This document shows, piece by piece, positions 32,910 to 42,207 of a DNA stretch of 64,000 nt. The DNA lies in the NCBI GenBank assembly GCA_047639675.1, contig JBLIOI010000006.1, positions 9,686-73,685 on the forward strand, in the 5' to 3' direction. This stretch comes from JABACD01 sp047639675 (GTDB lineage: Bacteria > Planctomycetota > UBA1135 > GCA-002686595). Position numbers and translations under genes: made by a program. The notes under the pieces are model-generated. The model was not told the origin of the DNA and ran no database searches. It saw nothing but the letters and a program-made list of their open reading frames with translations. Within the stretch, counting starts at the first letter, position 1; each line of letters begins with the position of its first letter.

Positions 32910-35690
32910 CTACTCGCTCCAGAAGGAGCCCGGGAATAGACCTGCTGTCGCAGTTTCGGTTTCGCTGGTGACATGCCGAACTTCTGCCGCACAAACTTTG
33001 AACTCAGCCGTACCTGTCACCTCATCACCCTCGTCGAGGGTGAGCAAGTTGGCGCGAGCTTCGCTGAAGTGGAAGGGCATCCAGATGCAACCACGTTGGA
33101 CTTGCTTGGAGACTTGCGCGCGGCAACGAAGCTTGCCACGGCGCGTGACGACATCGACCCAATCACCGTCACCTATGGATCGACGACCAGCATCTCGCGG
33201 GTGTAGCTCGATGTAGGCTTCGGGTTGCTTGACGGCGAGGCCCTCTGCGCGGCGAGTTTGGGTCGCGGCGTTGTAGTGATAGAGGGTGCGGCCTGTGGAA
33301 AGCACAAGCGGGTAATCGCTATCGGCCAACTCCAAAGAGGGCCGGTAATGAACGGGTGTGAAGAGTCCCTTGCCGCGCAAGATGCCGCCCTCGTGCAGGT
33401 ACGTCGTTCCTTCAGAGGACTCGTCCTCACAAGGCCATTGAATTCCGTGACCGAGTTCCTCGATGCGTTCGTAGGTGATTCCCGCGAACTTGGGAGCGTG
33501 TCGCGTCATCTCCGCAAAAATGTCGCGAGGATCATCGTGGGTGTAAACGGCCCCAGCTGCCTTTGCGAGGTCGAGTAGAATTTCCCAGTCGGCGCGAGCT
33601 TCTCCCGGAGGATTGACGGCTTTGCGCACGCGCTGCATGCGGCGTTCCGAATTGACGAAGACTCCGTCCTTCTCTGCGAAGCAAGCGGCGGGAAAGACGA
33701 CGTCGGCGAAACGTGTGGTCTCGTTGGGGAAGATGTCTTGAAGAACCAGGAAGTCGATCTTGTTGAGAGCCACTTCCAGGTGACTGACATTGGGCTCCGA
33801 GATGACGATATCCTCGCCCATGATGAAGTACCCGCGAATCGACTCGCCGGTTTCCTTCATCATCTCGTTGAGGTTCAGACCAGGGGTTGGCGACAGCTTC
33901 GTATCCCAGGCCTTCTCATACTTCGCCTGGACTTCCGGGTCGTCAACGCGTTGGTAGCCGGGATAGTAGATCGGTGTGGCGCCCGTGTCGTTCGCACCTT
34001 GAACGTTGTTCTGACCGCGCAAGGGGTTGAGACCCATTGACGGAGCTCCGAGGTGCCCAGTCATCAGGACTAGGTTGGAAAGAGCGTAGACGTTGTCGGT
34101 GCCGTGGCTGTGTTCCGTGATGCCGAGCGTATAGCAGATCGCGGCCTTGCGAGTCGTCGCGTATTCAATCGCAGTCGAGCGAATCAGTGCCGCGGGGACA
34201 CCGGTAATCTCTTCAGCCTTTTCGGGCGTGTATTCCGCCAACACTTCGGGCAGAGCCTCGAAGCCTTCGGTGTTATTCTCGATGAACTCCTTGTCGACAA
34301 GTCCTTCGGCGAGAATTACGTTGGCCATGGCGTTGAGTAGCCAAACGTCGGTGCCGGGCTTCAGTTTTAGATGCTCGTCTGCGATGGTTGTCAGCCAAAT
34401 CGAACGCGGGTCGGCAACAACGAGCCGCGCGCCACGCTTGACGGCTTGCTTCATCTCCATTCCGATGATCGGGTGCGCTTCGGTGGTGTTGGAGCCGATC
34501 ACGAATAGGAAATCAACGTCTCGAAGCTCTCCGATGGAGTTCGTCATAGCGCCCGCACCAAAAGTTGTGACCAGACCGGCCACGGTGGGGGCGTGTCATG
34601 TCGCCGAGCATTGATGGACGTTGTTGGTACCAAAGGCAACCCGTGCCATCTTCTGAACGAGGTAGTTTTCCTCGGCGGTGCAGCGCGATGATGAGATGAA
34701 AGCGAGGGCGTCCTTACCGTGCTTCTCTTGAACCGCGAGTAAACCCTTGGCGGCAAACGCTATCGCTTCCTCCCAACTGGCTTCGTGTAACTCGCCGTCC
34801 TCGCGGCGAATCAGTGGGGTTTTGAGACGATCGGGATGGTTGATGAAGTCGTAGGCGAAGCGGCCCTTGACGCACAAGTTGCCATCGGACGGGAGCGTGC
34901 CCGGAGGTGGGCTCGTTACCTTGACGACTTCCCCACCCGAGAGGTTGGCTTCCGGGTCCACGTTGAGATCCATCTGACAGCCGACACCGCAGTAATTACA
35001 GGTCGTGCGCACTTTGTGCAGCTGGCGTTCGGGCGGCGCCTTTGCAGTGAGTGGCATCTTTTCAGCCATTGCACCGGTCGGGCAAACGTCGACGCATCCG
35101 CCGCACAGTTCGCAAGTGGTGTCGAACAATCCGAGCTGGTCTACCGTCGAAATAGTCGTTGCGGAACCGCGACCAGTGAGGGCGATGGCGTTGACGCCCT
35201 CAACTTCATCACAGTAGCGCGTGCAGCGCGCACAGGCGATGCAGCGGTCTTCGCGGAACTCAATGTATGGATTGACGTCTTCCGGGCGTCCCGCGCGCGC
35301 CAGCGGAATGGGAGCCCAATCGGTCGGAGCGTCGAATGCCTTGGCCATTGCGTGCAATTCGCACGGCGCACCATTTTCGCAATCACTCACGTCCTTCGGG
35401 TGATCGGTGAGGTATAGAGCGAGCAAGAGGCGCTGGTGCTTTTCGACGCGTTCGCTGGTCGTGGAGACTTGCATGCCCTCGCGCGCGGCGCTGCGACAAG
35501 CGGGAACCAAACGTCGTGCTCCTTCCACTTCGACCAAACACGTGCGGCATGCCCCCACCGGCGCAAGCCGTTCGTCGTGGCATAGCGTCGGGACATTGCG
35601 TCCCTGGCGCTTGGTCACATCGAGTAGAGTCTCGCCTGCTTTGAATGAGACGGTGACACCGTCGATCGTGATCTGATTGTCGGAGACCAT
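32910..35690 (-). CDS. fdhA: Formate dehydrogenase catalytic subunit, selenocysteine-containing
   Basis: 926 residues if TGA at 34596-34598 is read as selenocysteine (residue 365). The frame is continuous across the TGA: upstream it ends NNVHQCSAT, downstream it resumes HAPTVAGLVTT, the exact context of Sec or Cys in formate dehydrogenases. N-terminal 2Fe-2S domain (CHDERLAPVGACRTC), a 4Fe-4S pair (CIACARCTRYC and CELCGGCVDVC), a 4Fe-4S at CNYCGVGC, then the molybdopterin domain. Reaction: formate to carbon dioxide with electrons passed to the coupled diaphorase subunit. The ATG shares one base with the stop of the upstream gene (TAATG). Confidence 0.93.
34550..34598 (-). promoter_or_regulatory. 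Bacterial SECIS element for the fdhA selenocysteine codon
   Basis: Read on the minus strand, the RNA after UGA folds with a lower stem CGCCC (34593-34589) / GGGCG (34554-34550), a further stem CACC / GGUG, and an upper stem GUGGCC / GGUCAC topped by GGUCU. The apical GGUCU lies 18 bases after UGA, in the same codon register as the E. coli fdhF SECIS loop. Confidence 0.85.
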
Positions 35691-37294
35691 TACTCGAACT
35701 CCTTCGGAAAGAATTTACGCGCGCTCTCAAGGGGTAGTGATGCGATTTGGCCGAGTCCGCAGATTGAACCTTCGCGCATTTCCCAAGCGACGTCTTCCAC
35801 GTGCTTGAGGCAGGCGCTGGCTTGATCGCTACCGCGTGCTTTCAAGAAGCCAGCGAGCGAGTGCCTGTGGTGCGCTGTTCCGATACGACAAGGTGCGCAC
35901 TGCCCGCAACTCTCACGCTCGAAGAATTCCAGTTGGGACTGTGCGGCCCACGCCATGTCGACGCTCTCGTTCAGGATGACGACGCCTGCGGAACCGAGCA
36001 TGCTTCCGGCTTCGCCGAGCGACTTGAAGTCGAGCGGGCGATGGCGCTCGGATGCGGGCAGGAAACCAGAGCTTGCTCCGCCAGGTGAGAAGGCTTTGAG
36101 CTTTCCGATGTAGCCACCAGCTGCTTCGACGAGGTCATCGAGGCATATGCCAAGGGGAAGTTCATAGGTCCCCGGACGTGCAACATGCCCGCTGATGCAA
36201 TAGAGCTTGGTTCCAGCTTCTGTCTTACCAAGTGCGTGGAACCACTCTCCGCCGCGCATGATGATCGAGGGAACACAGGCGATGGTCTCCACGTTTTGAA
36301 TCAGTGTGGGTTTTCCCCAAAGTCCGACCTCGGTGGGGAAGGGCGGCTTTTCACGCGGCATTCCACGCTTGCCTTCGAGGCTCTCAAGTAGCGCCGTTTC
36401 TTCGCCGCAGATGTAGGCCCCTTGACCCGAATGGACGTGGAAGTTTAGGTCCGCATACAGGCCGTTCTCTTGAGCCGTCTCGATCGCGCGGCGCATGACC
36501 TCTTGCGGGATTTCGAATTCGCCACGCAGGTAGAGGTAGATTTCTGTGGCCTCTACGACTCGCGCGGAGATCGCGAGTCCTTCGAGTACCAAGTCGGGCC
36601 TTCGCATCATGACCTCGCGGTCCTTGAAGGTGCCCGGTTCCGCTTCGTCGGCGTTGAGCACGACGTAGCGTTGTTTCTCAGCTTGACCGCGCACGGACTT
36701 CCATTTGAAGCCCGCGGGGAATCCGGCTCCGCCGCGTCCTTGCAAGCCGGATTGATCAATCACGGCGATCGTCGCTTCAGCGCCGAGCCCTTCGGCGCGC
36801 TTGGATGCTTCGCCACTCCAATCACACTTGCCCGCCAGGTTGATCGCGCAAGTATCAGGCGAGCTTTCCAGGGGCCAGATTGCGCCGTTCCAAAGTTCGT
36901 CCGCGGGGACCTCTTTCGAGTCGACCTTGGTCCAGTCGCCCTTGCTGCGCTGGATGTCCTTCTCGGTGATTTCAACCAAGGTGCGCCTGTCGCGCAAGAG
37001 TGCCGGCGCTCTGTCGCAGGCCGCCAAGCAGGAAGCTTCGGTAGCCTCCAAGCCAATGTCTTTGCAGGCAATCAAGAGTTCATCCGCACCGGCCATTCGG
37101 CATGAGAGTCCGGTGCAGATGTTGATCTTCGACTTCCGCTCACCGAGGAGGTCGTAGAAGGTCTCAACGGAGAAAACGTCCGCCGCCGGAACGCCGGTGG
37201 CTTTGGCGACGGATTGCGATGCGCTACCTGTATCGGAATCGAACTTCTGTAGTTCGTCCGGAACGCTCGCGCGCTTTTCTTCGTTGCTTGTCAT
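35690..37294 (-). CDS. fdhB: NAD-linked formate dehydrogenase beta subunit, NuoE-NuoF fusion
   Basis: 534 residues. N terminus is a NuoE-like 2Fe-2S thioredoxin fold (CTGLSC and later CLAAC). Then the NuoF-like part: GRGGAGFPAGFKW for NADH and FMN, GAYICGEETALLESLEGK, and the C-terminal 4Fe-4S motif ESCGQCAPCRIGT with a distal Cys in GSICGLGQI. It passes electrons from the catalytic subunit to NAD. Gene follows an FKBP gene by 7 bases and is coupled to fdhA through TAATG. NuoE and NuoF parts are separate proteins in many homologs. Confidence 0.9.
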   Translation of the reverse strand: MTSNEEKRASVPDELQKFDSDTGSASQSVAKATGVPAADVFSVETFYDLLGERKSKINICTGLSCRMAGADELLIACKDIGLEATEASCLAACDRAPALLRDRRTLVEITEKDIQRSKGDWTKVDSKEVPADELWNGAIWPLESSPDTCAINLAGKCDWSGEASKRAEGLGAEATIAVIDQSGLQGRGGAGFPAGFKWKSVRGQAEKQRYVVLNADEAEPGTFKDREVMMRRPDLVLEGLAISARVVEATEIYLYLRGEFEIPQEVMRRAIETAQENGLYADLNFHVHSGQGAYICGEETALLESLEGKRGMPREKPPFPTEVGLWGKPTLIQNVETIACVPSIIMRGGEWFHALGKTEAGTKLYCISGHVARPGTYELPLGICLDDLVEAAGGYIGKLKAFSPGGASSGFLPASERHRPLDFKSLGEAGSMLGSAGVVILNESVDMAWAAQSQLEFFERESCGQCAPCRIGTAHHRHSLAGFLKARGSDQASACLKHVEDVAWEMREGSICGLGQIASLPLESARKFFPKEFE

Positions 37295-37301
37295 GCTCGA
37301 T

Positions 37302-37703
37302 CTAGCTGATCTTGATCAGTTCGACGAGGAATACGAGATCTGCGTTGGCACCGATCGAAGGCGGTGCGCCTCGCGCACCATAGGCCAAGTTGGAAGGGAT
37401 CAGGAAGGTGGTCTTGCCGCCTTCCTTCATCAACTGTAATCCTTCGGTCCAACCCGCGATGACACCGTTCAGCGGGAAGCTGATCGTTTGTCCGCGGCCG
37501 TAGGACGAGTCGAATAGCTTTCCGTCAAGGGTCCAACCGGCGTAGTGCACCGTGACCGTATCTGTCGGGCCGGGGGGTGCACCAACACCTTCTGTGTGAT
37601 GGTTGTGCTGCAGTCCCGACGGAGTCATCGTGAGCTCCTCTTCCGAGGGCATTTTGAATTCAGGTTGGGTCATCTTCTTCTTGCCAAATAGGCGGCCAAA
37701 CAT
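37302..37703 (-). CDS. FKBP-type peptidyl-prolyl isomerase
   Basis: 133 residues from MFGRLFGKKKM. The FKBP core is clear: VTVHYAGWTLDGKLFDSSYG, SFPLNGVIAGWTEGLQLM and the IPSNLAYGARGAPPSIGANA loop with FLVELI at the end. It accelerates proline isomerisation, aiding folding. It lies 7 bases before fdhB on the same strand, so it is probably co-transcribed with the formate dehydrogenase. Confidence 0.9.
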   Translation of the reverse strand: MFGRLFGKKKMTQPEFKMPSEEELTMTPSGLQHNHHTEGVGAPPGPTDTVTVHYAGWTLDGKLFDSSYGRGQTISFPLNGVIAGWTEGLQLMKEGGKTTFLIPSNLAYGARGAPPSIGANADLVFLVELIKIS

Positions 37704-37821
37704 GGCGGTCTCGTGCTTGAGGAGAGGGTCTCGCAATAATGCACGGGCAAGGATACTGATCGAGCCGCAATCAAGCCTCCAGAATCGGCCGAGCTGGGTC
37801 AGATCGCGCTTAAATAGAGGA

Positions 37822-37858
37822 GGCCGGGGCAAGAGAAGGAGAAATCTTCACCCCGGCC
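37822..37858. other. GC-rich inverted repeat
   Basis: GGCCGGGG and CCCCGGCC are 8-bp arms 21 bases apart, upstream of the FKBP gene. No T run follows. It could be a leader structure or operator; no known family is matched. Bases 37867-38028 hold only an unsupported 53-codon frame. Confidence 0.35.
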
Positions 37859-38108
37859 GATTCCCAATGACAGCCCATTCACCGCGCCGAGGCGTTGTGG
37901 TGGAGAGTCGGGGAACTTTAATAGAAAGTTGGCTTCAACAGGTCTCCGGCCTTCGCGCCGCAAAGCGCGAAGCCAGAGCATTGCGCAAAGTGGCTTCCGG
38001 TTGTCATCCTGAAGGAGTTACCTTCTAGGACGATGCGCCCCTGGACGTAAGGGGGTGAATACCTGGTTTCTTGGTCAAACCGCATTCATACCCGCAGAAC
38101 ACAATTCT

Positions 38109-39602
38109 ATGGAACCGCTTTTACTTGGCATCGATGTCGGAACGACTGGCACGAAGGTCATCCTTACAAACGCGGAAGGCCGTGTGCTGGCAGAGTCGAC
38201 AAGCGAATACTCACTTTCGACGCCACATGCTTTATGGGCGGAGCAGGATCCGGAGGATTGGTGGCAGGCGACGACGCGCAGTGTTGCGTTGGTTCTTCTT
38301 TCCATACCCAGGTCAGAAAGTGCCATCGCCTGCATTGGTTTGACGGGCCAGATGCATGGTTTAGTTCTGCTTGATTCGAAAGGAATGGTGAAACGTCCCG
38401 CCATTCTTTGGAATGACCAGCGCACGGAGCAAGAATGCAGAGACATCACGCAGCGAGTTGGAGCGCAGCGCGTGTTGGAACTCACGGGGAATCCCCTACT
38501 TCCGGGCTTTACGGCTCCAAAAATTGAGTGGGTCAGGCGGCATGAAGCGGAAGCCCTGAATGGGGTCGCCCATGTTCTCTTGCCGAAGGACTACATCCGT
38601 TATCGGTTGAGTGGTGAGTTCCACGGGGACGTCTCGGATTCATCGGGTACCTCGCTCTTCGACGTGGGCAAGCGTTGTTGGTCGGAGGAAATGTTGGCGG
38701 CTTTTGGTGTGCCCATAGAGTGGATGCCCGAGGTTCATGAGTCCGCTGAGATCTGTTGCGAAACGCGTGCAATGGACGATTGCATGCTTCCTGCGGGTAT
38801 TCCAATCGTAGCCGGCGCTGGCGATCAAGCGGCGCAAGGCATCGGCGCGGGCATCGTTGAAGAGGGAACAATTTCGGCGACCTTTGGAACATCGGGTGTC
38901 GTCTTCGCGGCTTCGGATTCGTATCGAGTCGATCCATTGGGCCGTTTGCATGCGTTCTGCCATGCGGTGCCGGGCAAGTGGCACATGATGGGAGTTGTCT
39001 TATCGGCGGGCGGAAGTTTGCGTTGGTTCCGCGACGCGCTCTGCGAAGGCGCGGGGGGGTCCTACGAAGAGATGGTCAGAGCTGCTGCACAAGTAGAAGC
39101 TGGATCTGATGGCCTGCTATTCCTGCCGTATCTAACTGGCGAGCGTACTCCGCATCCGGATCCATTAGCGCGCGGCGCATTCGTTGGATTGACCCTGCGG
39201 CACACCCGCGCACACATGACGCGTGCAGTCATGGAAGGGATCACCTTTGCCATGCGCGATTCTCTGGAGTTGATTCGCGAGTTGGGAGTGACGCCGGCGA
39301 GCGTGCGCGCTTCAGGAGGCGGGGCAGAGAGCGCGCTTTGGCGTCAAATGATGGCGGACATCTTTCACGCTTCGATCACCACCTCTGCTGTTGGGCAGGG
39401 TGCAGCCCACGGCGCGGTGCTGCTCGCAGGCGTGGGGGCAGGCATGTTCAAGAGTGTCGAAGAAGCCGCATCCAAAGGTCTCGTGTGGAGCGACCCGGTT
39501 CCGCCGAGCGAAGCGCAATACGCTGTTTACGACGCAGCGTACGCGCGCTACCGCAAACTCTACCCGGCTCTGCGGGAGGATTTTGCGGCGGCTGGGGAGT
39601 GA
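38109..39602 (+). CDS. xylB: FGGY-family carbohydrate kinase, xylulokinase type
   Basis: 497 residues from the ATG used here. The ATPase loop GIDVGTTGTKV, the substrate region GQMHGLVLLD, TFGTSGVVF and the later FLPYLTGERTPHPDP match xylulokinases. The reaction is ATP-dependent phosphorylation of D-xylulose to its 5-phosphate. It stands alone, without isomerase or regulator next to it. Other FGGY kinases are possible but the motif run is closest to XylB. Confidence 0.85.
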   Translation: MEPLLLGIDVGTTGTKVILTNAEGRVLAESTSEYSLSTPHALWAEQDPEDWWQATTRSVALVLLSIPRSESAIACIGLTGQMHGLVLLDSKGMVKRPAILWNDQRTEQECRDITQRVGAQRVLELTGNPLLPGFTAPKIEWVRRHEAEALNGVAHVLLPKDYIRYRLSGEFHGDVSDSSGTSLFDVGKRCWSEEMLAAFGVPIEWMPEVHESAEICCETRAMDDCMLPAGIPIVAGAGDQAAQGIGAGIVEEGTISATFGTSGVVFAASDSYRVDPLGRLHAFCHAVPGKWHMMGVVLSAGGSLRWFRDALCEGAGGSYEEMVRAAAQVEAGSDGLLFLPYLTGERTPHPDPLARGAFVGLTLRHTRAHMTRAVMEGITFAMRDSLELIRELGVTPASVRASGGGAESALWRQMMADIFHASITTSAVGQGAAHGAVLLAGVGAGMFKSVEEAASKGLVWSDPVPPSEAQYAVYDAAYARYRKLYPALREDFAAAGE

Positions 39603-39605
39603 GGG

Positions 39606-40100
39606 TCAGTCGATCGGGACGAGCAGCGGATGTTCATTGTCCCAACCGATGACCTTGGCCTTCAGCTGAATCCTCTCTCCCGCATTGAATTCGTCGCGGT
39701 CGATTTCGAACTTCTGATTCGTTCCATCGAGCTTGAAGAAGTTCTTGACGCTTCCGCAGTCGTCGCAAGCCGAGCGCTCGATCGTGCCCTTGGCATAGAT
39801 GCGCATCTCGACGGTTTTATAGGCCGCGTCGACGGCCGCGTCGATGAAATCTTCAAAGTCGAGCTCTGTGGGCTCTTCGATGAAAATACAGGCTATCTGA
39901 TCGACAGTATCCAATTGTACGTGTGTGACGCCATCCAGGCGCCGCATGGCCAGGTCGAGACCGTAGGCCTTGTCGTTTCAGATTCAGGTTGAGAAGTCGA
40001 GACAGACTTTGGCGAACACGTCGGCAGGGGCTGGCCCGCTGGAGGTGGTAGCGCAGCTGAAGAGGGTCACGGCGGTTAAGAGCGTAGCGATGCGTTTCAT
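39606..40100 (-). CDS. Candidate HMA-like selenolipoprotein with a U-x-U motif
   Basis: 164 residues if both in-frame TGAs are read as selenocysteine (codons 39 and 41; plus positions 39984-39986 and 39978-39980). Signal MKRIATLLTAVTLFSC ends in a lipobox; after a short linker comes KVCLDFST-U-I-U-NDKAYG, then RRLDGVTHVQLDTV and FIDAAVDAAYKTVEM, in the order beta, loop, helix, beta, helix of a heavy-metal-associated (HMA) domain. The second U falls where HMA proteins have the first metal-binding Cys. A C-terminal extension carries SACDDCGS. The ATG is 9 bases after the OM-protein stop, so the genes are probably coupled. If the TGAs are stops, the gene is a broken lipoprotein. Confidence 0.6.
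39948..39969 (-). promoter_or_regulatory. Candidate SECIS-like hairpin of the U-x-U gene
   Basis: On the minus-strand RNA, GGCC (39969-39966) can pair with GGCC (39951-39948), with an inner GGU/ACC pairing around GGUCUCGACC. GGUCU starts 15 bases after the second UGA and 21 after the first, bracketing the 18-base spacing seen in fdhA. Confidence 0.4.
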
Positions 40101-40109
40101 CTCTTTTGT

Positions 40110-40985
40110 TTAGAAGCGGTAACCGAGGGCGAAGAAGGTTCGGAAGTCGAAGCCGAGTTGTTGGCCGTCGTAGTGCTGGTAGAGCGGGATGTCGACATTC
40201 AGTGAAATGTCAATGGCGGGGATTGGGTGGAACCCAAGGGCAGGGCGTAAGAGTAGGCGTTCCGTGCCCGAATTGGGTAGCGTGTTTCCAGCGCGAGCCG
40301 CTTGGGTTTGCCCTTGCCACAAAATCCCGAGCTTCGCGGAATGTGACGGGCCCGGGTAAGGCCGGTGAAGGTACCTATAGGCAGCGGACAAGCCGATGCT
40401 CCATTCGTCACCTTTGCTTATGTCGAGCGACCCTTCTGTGTTCAGTTTGTAGACCATGTGCCCATCGAAGCGGAAGCGTCCCCTGCTGTCTGTTACGGCT
40501 AAACCTAGGAAGGGATCCCAAGAGCCGGTGCCCGCTTGAGGTACTTCGCTGCCCGTTTGTCCTGTCGGAGTTTCAACGCCAGCAAGGACGGATACATTCA
40601 GCGAGTTCTGCGAAGCGTCGCGCGTGTAGAGTCGGTACTTGCCGTAGATCGAAGCGTCTCCGACCCCTGACTCGCCCATTGTGCCATCGTTCGATTGAAC
40701 CTCGGGGTCAACGAAGGGCAGCAGGGCTCCTACGTCGAAGCGCGCCGTGACGCCAAAGTTGTAGCCCAGGATCACTCGTTGCCTCGAGGCCTCGAGGTCT
40801 TTGGGGTTATCGATCTGTTTTGACCCTGAGTACAGGTTCGTCTTCTGCTCATAAAGGTGAGCGATCGATACGCGCGTGCCCCTTGAGAAGAGCGTTTCGC
40901 CTGCAAGGATTTCAATGCCGCCACCTTGTGCGTTGGCGGAAACGGTTAATGCCAGGCAGGCAATGAGTCCGGCCCAGATACGCAT
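40110..40985 (-). CDS. Putative outer-membrane protein (MetA-pathway/phenol-degradation type)
   Basis: 291 residues. Signal MRIWAGLIACLALTVSANAQ. The mature part has alternating beta pattern with GIEILAGETLFSRGTRVS, ARFDVGALLPFV, and a C-terminal strand FRTFFALGYRF ending in Phe, typical of outer-membrane beta-barrels of the PF13557 kind. Such proteins often occur beside metal-efflux genes. It shares one base with the aminotransferase stop (TAATG) and precedes the U-x-U candidate gene by 9 bases. Confidence 0.75.
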   Translation of the reverse strand: MRIWAGLIACLALTVSANAQGGGIEILAGETLFSRGTRVSIAHLYEQKTNLYSGSKQIDNPKDLEASRQRVILGYNFGVTARFDVGALLPFVDPEVQSNDGTMGESGVGDASIYGKYRLYTRDASQNSLNVSVLAGVETPTGQTGSEVPQAGTGSWDPFLGLAVTDSRGRFRFDGHMVYKLNTEGSLDISKGDEWSIGLSAAYRYLHRPYPGPSHSAKLGILWQGQTQAARAGNTLPNSGTERLLLRPALGFHPIPAIDISLNVDIPLYQHYDGQQLGFDFRTFFALGYRF

Positions 40986-42172
40986 TAGTTTTTTTTCTGC
41001 GCCAAAGTTTCTAAGCGTCTGCAAATTTCGTCCATCTCCGGTTCGTCTACAGCGAAGTGGAAGCGAATGCTGCGCACGTCTTCGCCGTTTTCGTAGAACA
41101 GATCGCCAGGCACCGCGTTGATTGCGACCCGATCAATGAGTTTGAGGACGGCGTCGTAGGGCTTGATGTCACCAAATACGTTGCGATAGCCCGCAAGTGC
41201 ATAGTACGCGCCCTGGGGCCTGTTGACCTCAAAGCCGGCCTCTTGCAGCGCATCGCAAAAGCGGTTGCGGCGCTTCTCGTAGCCAGTTTGCAAGTCTGAA
41301 TAGAAGTCGGGAGTGAGTTCCTCCAGGGCGCGCGCCACCCCACGCTGTAGGGGGCGCGGCGCGCAAATGTGAACCTGATCGCAGATGAGCCCAATGGCGT
41401 CGACAATTTCTTTCGGGCCAGATAGGTACCCGACACGCCAACCAGTGATTGAGAAGGTCTTGCTGAATCCGCCGATGGTCAGGCAGCGATCTGCTAGGCC
41501 TGGAATCGTTCCCGGTGAAATGTGCTTGCGACCGTCGTAGAGCATGTACTCGTAGACCTCGTCGGTGATCACCGTGATGTGCGTGTCTTTGATCAGCTCG
41601 CTGATGGCGGTCAGCTCCTCCTCACTGAAGACCTTGCCAGAGGGATTCGCCGGTGTATTGATCACAATTGCCCGCGTGCGCGGAGTGATGGCCCGGTGTA
41701 ACGCTTCGATGTCCAAAGCGAAATCGGGCTCTGTCAACCGCGAATAGATCGGTGTGGCTCCAAGCAGGCGCAAAGTGCTCGGATGGTACGAGTAGAATGG
41801 CTCGAAGAGGATGACTTCGTCGCCTGGGTGAAAGAGGCACATGCCCGCAGCGAAGAAGGCGCCGGAGGAGCCGAGGGCTACCAGCACTTCATCCTTCGTC
41901 ACATTCAGCCCGTTGTACTCTCGGAGCTTACGAGCTATCGCTTCGCGCGTTTCAGGCAAGCCCGCGTAGGGCGTGTACGTTTGCCGATCACCACCTCGAA
42001 TTGAATCGGCGGCGCCCGCACATAGGGCCGCCGGCGGATTCAGATCGCAGACCCCTTGTCCCAGGTTGATACCGTTAGGAACTCGGTTGATAACGTCGGT
42101 CAGAGCCCGCAGGGGATTCGCAACGCCCAAGTGCGCACGGCGCGGGGCGAGGGTTTTGAATGGATTCGGCAC
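40985..42172 (-). CDS. Class I/II PLP-dependent aminotransferase
   Basis: 395 residues. The PLP lysine sits in GGFSKTFSITGWRVGY, with NTPANPSGKVFSEEE, TDEVYEYMLYDG and PFYSYHPS as further family motifs; RPQGAYYAL near the end is typical. Fold type I, aspartate aminotransferase group. The amino acid substrate is not clear. It is the first of three genes on the minus strand and is joined to the outer-membrane protein gene by TAATG. Confidence 0.85.
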   Translation of the reverse strand: MPNPFKTLAPRRAHLGVANPLRALTDVINRVPNGINLGQGVCDLNPPAALCAGAADSIRGGDRQTYTPYAGLPETREAIARKLREYNGLNVTKDEVLVALGSSGAFFAAGMCLFHPGDEVILFEPFYSYHPSTLRLLGATPIYSRLTEPDFALDIEALHRAITPRTRAIVINTPANPSGKVFSEEELTAISELIKDTHITVITDEVYEYMLYDGRKHISPGTIPGLADRCLTIGGFSKTFSITGWRVGYLSGPKEIVDAIGLICDQVHICAPRPLQRGVARALEELTPDFYSDLQTGYEKRRNRFCDALQEAGFEVNRPQGAYYALAGYRNVFGDIKPYDAVLKLIDRVAINAVPGDLFYENGEDVRSIRFHFAVDEPEMDEICRRLETLAQKKN

Positions 42173-42207
42173 CTCCCGAGTCTATGAAACGGAAGGCGCC
42201 GATAAAA

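Noticed and set aside
36470..37105. 211-codon plus-strand frame across fdhB
   Set aside because: Antisense to the NuoE/NuoF fusion with its cofactor motifs; unsupported.
37867..38028. 53-codon frame between the FKBP and kinase genes
   Set aside because: No RBS, no family and a repetitive Arg-rich composition; not called.
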